A program made the position numbers and the translations under genes. Below, in pieces: positions 5,622 through 17,084 of a DNA stretch of 17,110 bases. The stretch's first letter is position 1; every line of letters starts with the position of its first letter. This DNA comes from S009-33 sp041694255. GTDB lineage: Bacteria > Patescibacteriota > Gracilibacteria > Absconditabacterales > Absconditicoccaceae. The stretch covers positions 1 through 17,110 of the forward strand of contig JASMTN010000020.1 of assembly GCA_041694255.1 (NCBI GenBank), read 5' to 3'. The notes under the pieces are model-generated. The model ran no database searches. It saw only the letters and a list, made by a program, of their open reading frames with translations, and was not told where the DNA came from.

Positions 5622-8600
5622 ATGATTAAGACTTTCAATAACAAAACTCAAAAAGTTTGAGATGATTTAAAAAGTAGTATAAAAAAATGATCAAAGATAG
5701 ATATAGCTTCGGCTATATTTTCTATTTATTGATTTGAAAGTTTAAAGTCAGAATTAAAAAATATAGATAGTCTAAGATTTATTTTTACTGATCCTACTTT
5801 TATAGATATAAGTAAAGATAAGAAAGAAAAAAGAATGTTTGAAATCAAATCAAATGATATTAAAAAGGCTATTAGTTGAACAGACTTTGAAATTAATTTA
5901 AAAAATGAATTGAAATGAAAAGCTATCGCTAAAGAATGTAAATCATGGATTGAATCAAAGGTTAAATTTAAATCAAATTTAAGTAATCGTCATATTGACT
6001 CACAATTTATATTAAAAGATGAAAATAACTCATCTGTGTATACTAACATAGAGGAATTTAGTAGTGCATGATTTTGATTTGAAAAAGATAATTCAATATC
6101 AAAAACAGTTATTAAATTAGATGATTATGAAACTACAAAAGAGTTTATTAAAAGTTTTGATGAAATATGGAAGGATAATTACACTTTAAAAGATATTACA
6201 GAAGAGGTAGTTGATTATATTTCAAATTTATATAAAGAAAATTCTCCTGAATTTATTTATTATCTTACTTTATATAATATTTTCGATGAATTTTTAGAAG
6301 ATATTACAGAAGATGAATTAGCAAATGAAAGAACTTGATTTAAAGAATCTGTTATTTGGAATAAAATGTATGATTTTCAAAAAGATGCAGTACTTTGAAT
6401 TATTAATAAATTAGAAAGATATAACTGATGTATCTTAGCTGATAGTGTATGACTAGGTAAAACTTTCTCTGCACTTTGAGTAATTAAATATTATCAAGAA
6501 AGAAATAAAAGTGTTTTGGTTTTATGTCCTAAAAAATTATGAGATAATTGGCAAACTTTTTTAAATAACTATGAAGATAATCCTTTAGTTAAAGATAGAT
6601 TAAATTATGATGTATTATATCATACTGATTTATCTAGAGATAAATGAGAATCAAATTGAATTGATTTATCTCGTGTTAATTGGGGAAATTATGATTTAGT
6701 TGTAATAGATGAATCTCATAACTTTAGAAATAATGCACCTAGAAAAGACAAAATAACTCGTTATCAAAAATTATTAAATAATGTAATGAAAGCTTGAGTA
6801 AAAACTAAATTACTAATGCTTTCAGCTACTCCAGTAAATAATAAGTTTACAGATCTTAAAAATCAAATAGCACTAGCTTATGAATGAAATACTGATGCAG
6901 TAGATGATAAAATGGATGTTTGAAAATCTATTAATACTATTTTATCAAATGCACAAAAAATATTTAACGAATGGTCTAAACTTCCAGTTGAGGAAAGAAC
7001 ATGACAAGAGTTATTAAGAAGATTAAATACTAACTTTGATTTTTTTAAGCTTTTAGATTCAGTTACTATTGCTAGAAGTAGGAAACATATAGAAAAATAT
7101 TATGATACTGAAAAAATTTGAAAATTCCCAAATAGATTACCACCAATTCCAATAAGAACAGATATTACTGATCTGGATGGATTTATGAATATTAAGGAAT
7201 TATATGAGGAATTATCAAAATTAACAATGTCTATATATACTCCTTTTGATTATATATTAGATAGTAAAAGACAATTTTATAATGATCTATATGATACAAA
7301 TATCAAAGAAAATGTAAGCCTAAAGCAATCTACTAGAGAGCAAAGTTTACAAAAACTTATGAAAGTAAATTTATTAAAGAGATTAGAAAGCTCGGTAGAC
7401 TCATTTAGAATAACACTTGGTAAATTTATTTCAAACATAGAATCAGTAATTAATAGTATCGAAAAATTTGAGAAAGATGGTATAGATATAAGTACTGAAT
7501 TCACTCAAGTAGATGATATAAATTTTGATGTAGAGAATGATGATTGGTTAAGTGATGATTTTAGTATTTGAGATAAAGTTAAAATAAATTTAGCTGATAT
7601 GAATACTACATGATGGAAAGCTGAATTAGAAAGAGATTTAAGAGTTGCAGGTGATATATTAGAAGAAATGAGTTGGGTTACTCCTGAACACGATTCTAAA
7701 TTAAATAAATTACAAGATTTAATAAAAAATAAGGTTGAAAAACCTATAAATCCAAGAAATAAAAAAGTAATAATATTTACAGCATTTGCTGATACTGCAA
7801 ATTACTTATATAAGCATTTATCAAAACATAATAAATCAATTTGACTTGAAACTGCTAAAATTACTTGATCGAGTAAAAATGAATGTACTTTAAAAATTGA
7901 TAATCAATTTAATAATTTACTTATAAATTTTTCTCCAATATCAAAATGAAGAAAAAAAGAACATTCAAACAATCCTGAAATTGATATATTAATTGCTACT
8001 GATTGTATATCAGAATGACAAAATCTTCAAGATTGCGATACTCTTATTAATTATGATATACATTGGAATCCTGTAAGAATTATACAAAGATTTTGAAGAG
8101 TTGATAGAATCTGATCAAAAAATAAAGATATTCAATTAATTAATTTTTGGCCTCAATTATCATTAGATGATTATATAAATCTAAAATGAAGAGTAGAATC
8201 AAGAATGCATATGTTAGATATTTCTGCTACATGAGAAGATAATGTATTAACAAATGAATCTTCTGACTTGATGTTCAGAAAAAAACAACTAGAAAAACTA
8301 CAAAATGAAGTAGTTGATATAGAAGAAATGGATACTTGAATATCAATTATGGATCTATGATTAAATGATTTTAGAATGGATCTTGTAAATTATATAAAAG
8401 AAAAATGAGATCTAGAATCAGTATCAAATTGAATGCATGCAGTTTGTAAGAAAGATGAGTCTAGAGGTATTGAAGAGTGAGTTATTTTTGTATTAAAAAA
8501 TATTAATAAAGAAGTTAACATTGAAAATACAAATCAATTACATCCGTTTTATCTAGTTTATATTAAGCAAGATTGAGAAATAATATCTAACCATTTGAAT

Positions 8601-8873
8601 GTAAAAAATACTTTAGATATTCTCAGATCAATAGCAAAATGACAAAATGAACCAATAAAAGAAGTATATGAAATATTTAATACTGAAACTGATGATGGTA
8701 AAAATATGAATAAATATTCTAGTTTATTAAATGAATCTATTAAATCAGTATTAAATGTAAAAGAAGAAAGTGATATAGATAGTCTTTTTTCTGATTGAGG
8801 AACTACAGCTCTTATAAATAATATTAAATGATTAGAGGATTTTGAATTAATTACTTTTATTATAATTAAATAA
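5622..8873 (+). CDS. SNF2-family helicase with PLD-like N-terminus
   Basis: 1083 residues. An ATP-driven DNA translocase, likely part of the restriction system. Residues about 1-160 resemble the degenerate phospholipase-D-like domain of this family (KIDIASAIFSIYGFESL), without a clear HKD catalytic pair. Lobe 1 has Walker A DSVGLGKT (274-281, first Gly encoded by TGA), DESH (363-366) and SATP (401-404). A long helical insert with many acidic residues spans about 500-690. Lobe 2 has IIFTAFADT (about 717) and ATDCISEGQNLQ (about 792), and motif VI QRFGRVDRIGS (822-832). The C-terminal 230 residues are unassigned. It starts the cluster, 2 bp before the DUF4391 gene. Confidence 0.93.
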
Positions 8874-8875
8874 AA

Positions 8876-9499
8876 ATGAATTTTAAGTTACCTAATTCTA
8901 CTTATGTAAATAAGTTTGTTGCAAAAAATAAATTCTTCCAAAAAGCAGTAATTAATTCTAAGCTAAAACAAGATTTTACTGATAAAATACAAAAAATAAC
9001 CTGGAAGTATAAAATTGCAGAAAATACAATATGAATAAATAAAACACAAAATATACAAGAAATAGAAATTTTTGAAGTAGAGCTTAAAGAAAATGTTATT
9101 CCAAAAAATGTTTTAAAAATTATTGATAAGCTTATTCCATATCCAATACTATATGTTTTTAGATATAAAGATCAATTTGCTTATTGAATTACTTTAAAGT
9201 GAGAAAATACTTGAAATTACTATTTTTCAAACTGGAATGAAAATATAGATTTTGATTTTAAATGATTAAATATCGAAAAAGTTTATCATAATATAATAAA
9301 GAAATTTATAAAAAAAACAGCTACTGATAATAAGTGATTTAAAGAAATAATAGAAATTGACTCAAAAATCAGTATATTAGAAAAAGAGATTCAAACTCTT
9401 AAAAATAAGATTACAAAAGAAAAGCAATTTAACAAAAAAGCTGAACTGAATAAAGAACTACTAGATAAGAAAAAACAATTACAAAATTTGTTAAAATAA
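8876..9499 (+). CDS. DUF4391-family protein
   Basis: 207 residues. It matches what I recall of DUF4391: an N-terminal MNFKLPNSTYVNKFVAKNKF, then TDKIQKITWKYKIAENT, IEIFEVELKENVIPKNVLK, IIDKLIPYPILYVFRY and an FSNWNENIDFDFKGLN segment, ending in a coiled coil (about 160-207, repeated Lys/Glu/Leu). Members are known mainly as small partners encoded next to SNF2 helicases and Mod/Res pairs; the biochemical role is not established. It starts 2 bp after the helicase stop, so translation is probably coupled. The IPYPILYVF core could mediate complex assembly, but that is inference. Confidence 0.85.
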
Positions 9500-9553
9500 T
9501 ATCGTTTTGCTGATGTTAGGTAAACGTTAAATTTATATTTAATTATATAAAAA

Positions 9554-10375
9554 ATGAAAAAAATAATAAAAGTAGAATGAACGGAAATTGTTTTATTTGA
9601 ACAAAATGAACAAGACTATATTTCACTTACAGATATTGCAAAACAAAAGTGAGATAAGCCAGATATGATAATTCAAAATTGGATAAGAAATAATAGTACT
9701 ATACAATTTCTATGATTATGGGAAAAGGAGAATAATCCAAATTTTAATCCCTTCACTTTTGAAGGGTTTAAAAATAAATCCGCTGAAAATAGCTTTGTAA
9801 TGACTCCTAAAAAATGGATTGAGAATACTAATGCTATTTGAATAGTTTCAAAAGCATGAAGATATGGATGAACTTATGCTCATAAATATATAGCTTTTGA
9901 ATTTGCAAGTTGGATATCTGCTGAATTCAAGTATTTTTTAGTTAAAGAATTTGATAGATTAAAATCTGAAGAAAATGAGAGAAAATTATTATGATGGGAT
10001 ATAAAAAGAACAATAGCTAGTATGAATTACAAAGTTCAAACAGATGCTATTCAGTTACACTTAATTCCAACATTACCAGAATTTAAGAAAAAATATATTT
10101 ATGCAAATGAAGCTGACTTGATAAACTTAGTTATTTTTTGAAAAACAGCAAAAGAATGGAAAGAAGAAAATCCTGAACTTGCAAAAAATTGAAATATGAG
10201 AGACTATGCAAATGTAGTTGAACTTGTAGTGCTTGCAAATTTAGAAAGTTTTAATGCAGATTATATAAAACAATGATTAACAAAAGAAGAAAGATTTGAA
10301 AAGTTATCTCAAATATCAAAAACACAAAAAATATCTCTTTTGAAACAATACTGAGAAACAAAAAAACTAAACTAA
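9554..10375 (+). CDS. KilA-N domain protein
   Basis: 273 residues. Residues about 15-125 form a KilA-N domain: YISLTDIAKQKGDKPDMIIQ, NWIRNNSTIQFLGLWE, then the GRYGGTYAHKYIAFEFASWI core and the FKYFLVKEFDRLK helix. The C-terminal half (TAKEWKEENPELAKNGNMRD, VVELVVLANLESFNADYI) is the tail commonly seen in stand-alone bacterial KilA-N proteins. KilA-N is a DNA-binding fold of phages and large DNA viruses. Sitting between DUF4391 and Mod, it may regulate the operon or help target recognition; neither is shown here. The gaps are 54 nt upstream and 31 nt downstream. Confidence 0.9.
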
Positions 10376-10406
10376 TTATTTTATTACTTTATTATTAATA
10401 AAGGTT

Positions 10407-12335
10407 ATGGATAAACTTGATATGCAAAGTCTTAATATGACAAGTACAAATATAGAAAAAATAGCTCAGTTATTTCCTAATGTTATTACTGAAAAAGAAA
10501 ATGAAAAATGAGAAATAGTAAAAGCTATAGATTTTGATTTATTAAAACAACAATTGTCTACTGAACTAGTAGAAGATGAAAATGAAAGATACTCACTTAA
10601 TTGGCCAGGTAAAAAAGCAAGTATTTTAAAAGCTAATACTCCAATTAATAAAACTCTAAGACCTATTAAAGAAGATAGTGTTAATTTTGATGAAACTGAA
10701 AATCTTTATATCGAATGAGATAATTTTGAAGTTTTAAAACTTCTTCAAGAATCATATCTTTGAAAAGTAAAAATGATTTATATAGATCCTCCTTATAACA
10801 CAGGGAAGGATTTTGTTTATAAAGATGACTTTAAAAAATCAAAAGAAGATTATGAAGAAGAACTTTGAATAGAAGATGAAGAAACATGAGGAAAACTTTT
10901 TAGAAATACTGATACAAATGGTAGATTTCATAGTGATTGGCTATCAATGATGTATGAAAGACTTACAGTAGCAAGAGATTTACTAAAAGATGATGGAGTA
11001 ATTTTTATTAGTATTGATGATAATGAAATTCATAATTTAAGAAAAATTGCTGATGAGATTTTTGGAGAGGAGAATTTTGTTGCTGAAATACCTAGATTAT
11101 CTTCTAGTCAAAGATCTTGACAAGAAGATTATTTAAATATTTCACATGACTATATTTTAGTTTATTCAAAGAATAAAAAATTTAATTTTAGAAGAATTAT
11201 AGAAAGAAATATTGATGACTCTAAAATACAAGAAGATTGAGTATGAAAGTTTATAAAATGAGATACAAAAGCTATTCTTGCTGCACTTTCTCAATGATAT
11301 TCTAAATGATGAGATTATGATTTTGAATATAATTGAAAAATTTATAAACCAATAAATAAAGATTGAGTAAGAAACAGATGGCTTTGGACTAAAGAAAGAA
11401 TGGATGCTGCAGCTAAATTATGAATACTTGTAGAAACAAAAAATACACTCAGAATGCAAGTATATTTAGATAAATCTTTTGAAGAATGAACAAATATTAT
11501 GGTAAATAAAGATGCTTGATTAAAATTTCACTCTTGAGATTTTATGACAGAAAGTAAATTTAGTAATTCAAATTGAACAATTGAAGTAAAAAAAATATTT
11601 AATAATAAAGAATATTTTAATAATCCTAAACCTATAGATTTAATTATAAATTTATTAAAACTTCAAACTGATAAAAACGACATAATCCTAGACTTCTTTT
11701 CATGATCTGCCACAACAGCTCATGCAACTATGCAATTTAATTCAGAAGATGGTTGAAATAGAAAATTTATAATGGTACAAATTCCTGAAGAAACAGAAGA
11801 AAATAGTGAAGCTTATAAAGCATGATATAAAAATATATGTGAAATCTGAAAAGAAAGAATAAGAAGAGCAGGTAAAAAGATATTAGAAGAAAATAAAGAC
11901 AAATTATCTGAGAGAGAAACTCCTTTAGATACTTGATTTAGAGTATATAGACTTGCTGATTCAAATATGAAAGATGTATTCTATCATCCAACAGAACTAT
12001 GACAACAAGATTTATTCAATCTAGAAAGTAATATAAAAGAAGATAGAAATAGTGATGATTTATTAACTCAAGTGATGCTAGATTTGTGATTGACTCTAGG
12101 TCTACCAATTGAAACAAAAGATATGAATGGGAATCATGTATATTTTGTTCAAGAAAATCTACTTGTAGCTTGTTTTGATGATAATGTTAACTTTGAAATA
12201 GTAGATAAAATAGCTGAATCAGAACCTATGAAAGTAGTGTTTAAAGATAGTAGTTTTAGAGATGATAAAGATAGAATAAATTTTGAAACAAGATTTAAAA
12301 GATTGAGCCCTAATACTGTAATTAGTGTTATTTAA
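10407..12335 (+). CDS. mod: Type III-like DNA methyltransferase (Mod)
   Basis: 642 residues. SAM-dependent amino-methyltransferase acting on adenine (or less likely cytosine) in DNA. Motif IV is MIYIDPPYNTGKDF with D127-P-P-Y130, preceded by LYIEGDNFEVLKLLQESYLG. Motif I lies later, DFFSGSATTAHA (429-440), so the order is that of beta-class enzymes such as Type III Mod. The final position is Ala (FSGSA) where Gly is usual. The target-recognition region should be about 210-420. An AAAGG Shine-Dalgarno-like element at 10400-10404 is unusual in this window and very close to the ATG. Followed 21 bp later by Res, its expected partner. Confidence 0.94.
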
Positions 12336-12356
12336 TATTTAATAGAATATAAATAT

Positions 12357-15300
12357 ATGAAATTAAAATTTAAACAACAAGGCTATCAATCAGATGCAAC
12401 TAATGCAGTAGTAGACTGTTTTATCGGTCAAACAAAATGACATAGAAAAGATATTGCTGATAGAAGAGTAGTTGATGATAACTTGTTTTGAAAAAAAGTT
12501 GAGGTAGATGAAATCTTCTCAAATAAAAAAATAGAAATAACTGAAGAAAAGTTATTACAAAATGTCAGAGAAATCCAAAAAGACCAATGATTACCGATAT
12601 CTAAAGGTCTTGAATGAATGAATTTTACTATTGAAATGGAAACATGAACATGAAAAACTTATGTTTATACTAAAACCATGTTTGAATTAAATAAACAATA
12701 TGGTTGGAGTAAATTTATAATCATGGTTCCATCAGTTGCAATTAGAGAATGAGTACATAAATCATTACAAATTACATCTGATCATTTTAAAGAAATTTAT
12801 GGTAAAAAAATCAGATTTACTGTATATGATACAAAAAATAAATCTAATCTAACTAATATTAAAAATTTTGCTAATACTTCTAATATAGAAGTAATTATTA
12901 TGAACTATCAAGCTTTTAATAGAAAAAATGATTCATTAAAAATTGATCAAAAATTAGATAGTTTAAATTCACAAAAGCCAATTGATATTATAAAAAGAGC
13001 GAGACCTATTTTAATAATAGATGAACCTCAAAGGTTTTGAATAGAAGAGAATAAATATTCACAAACTGCAAAAGCTATATTTCAAGATAGAAAATTCAAT
13101 CATTTATTTACTTTATTATATTCTGCTACTCATAAAAAAGACTATAATAAAATTTATAGACTAGATGCTATTGATGCATTTAATAAAAAATTGGTAAAGA
13201 AAATTAATGTTAAATGAATAGAAGTAATTTGAAATAGTTGAACGAATGGATATTTGTTTTTAGATAAGATAAATTGTAGTCCAAAATGATATCCTACAGC
13301 AAATATTGAATTTGAATTAAAACAAGCTAACTGAATTAAAAAAGTAATTAGAAAATGTAGTGAATGAGATGATTTATATGCATTATCTAATGAATCACAT
13401 CAGTATAAGGAGTGATATACTATAAAAGAAATAAATTGACTTACAAATAAAGTATCATTTGTGAATTGAGTGAGTTTATCAGTATGACAAACTTTGTGAG
13501 ATGTAGATGAAAAACATGTAAGAAGAATTCAAATAAGAGAAACTATTAAATCGCATCTAGAAAAAGAAAGATTAATGTTTAAAAGTTGAATAAAGGTTTT
13601 ATCATTATTTTTTATAGATGAAGTAGCAAAATATAGAAACTATGATGATAAATGAAATCAGTTAAAATGAGAATATGAAGAAATGTTTGAAGAAGAATAT
13701 AAATTAGCTGTTTCTCAATTAGATTTATTTGATGATGATTACAATAATTATTTAAGAAAACATTCAGTAGAAGAAATTCATAAATGATATTTTTCTATAG
13801 ATAAAAAATGAAGATTTATTGATTCTAAAGAAAAAAGATGAGAAGAATGAAGTGATGATCAAGATGCATATGATTTAATAATGAAAAATAAAGAAAAATT
13901 ACTTAGTTTTTCTGAACCTACAAGATTTATATTTTCTCACTCAGCATTAAGAGAATGATGGGATAATCCAAATGTATTTCAAATATGTACTCTTAAACAT
14001 AGTCAATCAACTATAAGTAAAAGACAAGAGATCTGAAGATGATTAAGAATTTGTGTAAATCAGGATTGAGAAAGAATGGACTTTGTAACATTGGAAAATA
14101 GCTTTTTTGATTTTAATACTCTTACAGTAATAGCATCAGAAAGTTACGATAATTTTGCTCGTGAACTACAAAATGAAATTTTAAAATCATTATCTGATAG
14201 ACCTACTAAATTTACAGTAGATGTTATTAAAAATAAAGTACTTAAAAATAAAGATTGAGAAAAATTTGTTTTTGATGATACAACTGCAACTAATTTAATA
14301 ACAGAATTCAGAATAGCATGATATTTAGATAAAGAATTAAAGGTTACAGATAAATTAATCCTAGATATTGAAAAGGATGAATTTGAAGTTATGGATGAAT
14401 TAAAAGATTATAAGAATGAACTTATTGAAATGATACAATGAGTTTATCTTACAAATAATCTTAAAATTGCCAATAATGAAAAAGAAGAAAATATTAATGA
14501 AGCTATATTAAAACCTAATAGTAATTTTGCTAAAAAAGAATTTCAAGATTTATGGTCTAAAATTAATATAAAAACTACTTATGAAGTAGATTTTAATTCT
14601 GAAGAACTAATAAAAAATAGCATCGAACATATCAATTCTAAATTAGAAGTTAAAAAAGTTATAGTTAATATCACTACTTGATCTCAATGAGATAGTATAG
14701 ATGATAGTAGTTTAAAAGAATGAACTAGTATAAAAAGATTAGATAGACAAACTGAGCAAACTGAAAATATTTTATGATCAATAAAATACGATTTAATATC
14801 AGAATTGACTAAGTGAACGAATTTAACTAGAAAAACTATTATACAAATACTTACTTGAATTCATGCTGAAAAATTTATGCAATTTAAGTATAATCCTGAA
14901 AGTTTTATTTCTAAAGTAATTTGACTAATTAATGAGCAAAAAGCTACTACATTAATTAAAAATGTTACTTACTCTAAGACTACACAAGTGTATGATACTG
15001 ATATTTTTACAATAAATAATTTTAAATGATCACTTAAAGAAAATATTTTAGAAGTGGAAAAACATATTTATGATTATGTTAAAACTGACTCTAAAACTGA
15101 AAGAATCTTTGCAAAAGATTTAGATATTTGGAAAAATATAAATGTTTATGCTAAATTACCATCATGATTTAAAATTCCAACTCCTGTTTGAGAATATAAT
15201 CCTGACTGGGCAATTGTGTTTGATTCATATGATAAAAAGGAAATATATTTTATTGCTGAAACAAAATGATCATTAAACTCACTAGATTTAAAATGAAATG

Positions 15301-15416
15301 AAAAATCAAAAATAGAATATGCAAAAAAGCATTTTGAATCTATTAAAGAAAATAATGTTGAATATTTTGTAGCAAAAACATATGAAGATTTGATTGATAA
15401 AGTTTTTAAAGGTTAA
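12357..15416 (+). CDS. res: Type III-like restriction subunit (Res)
   Basis: 1019 residues. ATP-dependent helicase-endonuclease that acts with Mod on unmodified DNA. The N-terminus KLKFKQQGYQSDAT is the Q-like motif of Type III Res. Walker A is METGTGKTYVYT (TGTGKT 96-101, both glycines TGA-coded). Motif II is the Type III hallmark DEPQ (222-225) and motif III SAT is at 256-258. FSHSALREGWDNPNVFQICT (about 532) and RQEIGRGLR (556-564) complete the helicase. The C-terminal nuclease shows PDWAIVF (Asp950) and AETKGS (Glu968, Lys970), a PD-ExK site. All key residues are present, so it should be active. Coupled to mod by a 21-bp gap. Confidence 0.95.
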
Positions 15417-15439
15417 TTAATATATATTAAAAAATTTAA

Positions 15440-16114
15440 ATGTCATTTAAAAAATTTAGTAAAAGTAGAGTATTTATTTTAATTTCTTTTTTAGGATCAT
15501 TAGTTTGAATAATTTGATTTATTATTTCATTATTAAATTTAAGTGAAATAAATAATATTAAATATGAAATTTGAAATATTAGTTTAGATAATTCTAATAA
15601 TAATATTTCATGAATAAACAATTTAAATAATTTTGAAAGAAATAGTTGAAGTATAAATATTGATCAAAGTAACAAAAATATTTTACAAAAAACAGAAGAA
15701 GAAGAATTAATAGAGTCATTATCAAGAAAATGAAAAAGTTATGTTGTAGATTTTTATAATTATATAAATAACAGAAGTTTTGATAATTTATATTCAATAT
15801 TTGATAATGTTATTAAGAAAGATGAAACTGTTATGACTTATTTTTCATATCAAAGAATAAATAATTTTTTAAATAAGATTGATTGAAGTATTAAAATAAT
15901 TTGAGATATTAAAGAAATAAACAATCATAATAAAAATGAAGAATATTCTATTAGAAGGTGATATGAATATTTAATTCAATATGAAGTAGATTGACAAATT
16001 TATAAAGAAAGATGGGAAATGATATTAGTTAGTTATGATGAATGAAATAGATTTTTTGTAAATTCAATAAAATGTAGTACGAAATCTTGTTCTAAAATGC
16101 CATTTTTTAATTAA
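15440..16114 (+). CDS. Membrane-anchored protein, possible NTF2-like domain
   Basis: 224 residues. A basic N-terminus (MSFKKFSKSR) is followed by one hydrophobic helix (about 11-33, containing LGSLVGIIGFIISLL), then an Asn/Ser-rich linker (about 37-80) and a soluble C-terminal domain (about 90-224) beginning SYVVDFYNYINNRSFDNLYSIF and ending with Cys-containing KCSTKSCSK. The helix-rich start followed by strands (YEYLIQYEVDGQIYKERWEM) resembles NTF2-like pockets, but that is a weak structural guess. It begins 23 bp after res and reads in the same direction. Its place behind Res suggests an accessory, possibly envelope-located, role; nothing more is supported. Confidence 0.75.
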
Positions 16115-16124
16115 AAATATAATT

Positions 16125-16901
16125 ATGTCTACACTTACAAATATAGATAAACTTAAGCTTGAAAAATTATTTAATATGTCTGAAGGTTATGTATTAGATT
16201 TTACAAATAGGTCATTTAAAGATTTTGTAAATACAATTACAAATATTAATATTTACTCTGAAAAATATTCTAATTTATGAAATTCTAAAGCTAATAGACT
16301 AAGAAGTTTTTGGAATAAAGAAAATGATAAAATTGTTTGAAAACTTTTGTGAGATTTATTAGAACAACATAAAACTGATAAGTTATTATCATGAAAGGAA
16401 TTTACAAAAAGTGAAAATAATCTATTTGAAGAATGTAAAAAAATAGTAATTAGATTAAGTAAATGAAATAAAACTGAAGTTATAAATAAAGAATTAGATT
16501 ATGTTGATTATTTTTCTTATGAAAAAATACTAGAATTAAAAAAAATTAAAACAAATGATTTTGATTTATTGAAAATGATAAGAATACTTGAAGAAGTAAA
16601 TATTTGTTATACTAATGCTTGTTATTTAGCAATATCATCTCTTTTAAGAATGTTTATAGATCATATCCCTCCAGTTTTTTGATTTCGTTCCTTTAAAGAA
16701 ATAGTTTCAAGTTATAAATTTTCAAAAAGTGATAAAAAAAATATGGAACATTTACTTTGAGCAATGAAAAATATATCAGATTGAAATTTACACAGCCATA
16801 TATCTAAAAAGGAAATTTTACCTTTAAAGCGAACAATCGAATTTAGAGCAGATTTTGATGTATTATTAAAAAATATTATTTTGATATTAAATAATAACTA
16901 A
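16125..16901 (+). CDS. Putative defence-associated protein, possible HEPN-like C-terminus
   Basis: 258 residues. The N-terminal 85 residues (LTNIDKLKLEKLFNMSEGY, VLDFTNRSFKDFV, SKANRLRSFWNKE, VVG/IVGKLLGDLLE) match a recurring domain I recall from uncharacterised, possibly abortive-infection-like proteins, where it precedes variable effectors. The C-terminal half is helical (ACYLAISSLLRMFIDHIPP, then NMEHLLGAMKNISDGNLHSH) and resembles HEPN/DUF4145-like helical bundles, though no RxxxxH motif is evident. It starts 10 bp after the membrane-protein stop and closes the operon before the terminator. It could be an effector or sensor attached to the restriction system. The domain name is from memory and unverified. 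Confidence 0.75.
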
Positions 16902-16997
16902 AACAAAAACTAAACCCAACAACCAAATCAACTAACTCTAAAAAATCTGTATTTCTAATCATAAAAACAAATAAAGAGATATATTTTTAAAAATCAC
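16902..16997. other. G-free tract after the operon
   Basis: From 16884 to 16948 the plus strand has no G over 65 bases, mostly A and C runs (AAACAAAAACTAAACCCAAC). It carries no ORF and no hairpin. It may be an unstructured 3' untranslated region leading to the terminator. Confidence 0.5.
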
Positions 16998-17046
16998 AAA
17001 AAATTACAAGGTAGTACGGAGTCTCCACCTTGTAATTTTTTTTGTA
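16998..17046 (+). terminator. Operon terminator with bulged hairpin
   Basis: AAAAAATTACAAGGT (16998-17012) pairs with ACCTTGTAATTTTTT (17027-17041) and runs into a T tract. The apex holds an inner GGA/TCC stem (17018-17020 with 17024-17026) and a 5-nt bulge AGTAC, an elaborate top for a simple terminator. It ends the defence operon. Confidence 0.85.
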
Positions 17047-17084
17047 TTGATTTTTCTTTTTTAATCACTTTATATGTTAAATTT

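Noticed and set aside
7185..7571. 128-aa plus-strand open frame under the standard code
   Set aside because: It is an internal piece of the SNF2 helicase frame, delimited only by TGA-Gly codons.
12090..12335. 81-aa open frame
   Set aside because: It is the C-terminus of Mod in the same frame, not a separate gene.
14076..14258. 60-aa open frame
   Set aside because: It is an internal stretch of Res bounded by TGA-Gly codons.
15436..15797. Two minus-strand hydrophobic ORFs (61 and 67 aa)
   Set aside because: They are antisense to the membrane-protein gene, which has TGA-Gly codons at sensible places and good operon spacing.
17021..17030. CTCCACC shared with the ssrA 3' end, as a possible second attachment site
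   Set aside because: Only 7 bases match and they lie in the apex of a terminator, so chance is the better explanation.
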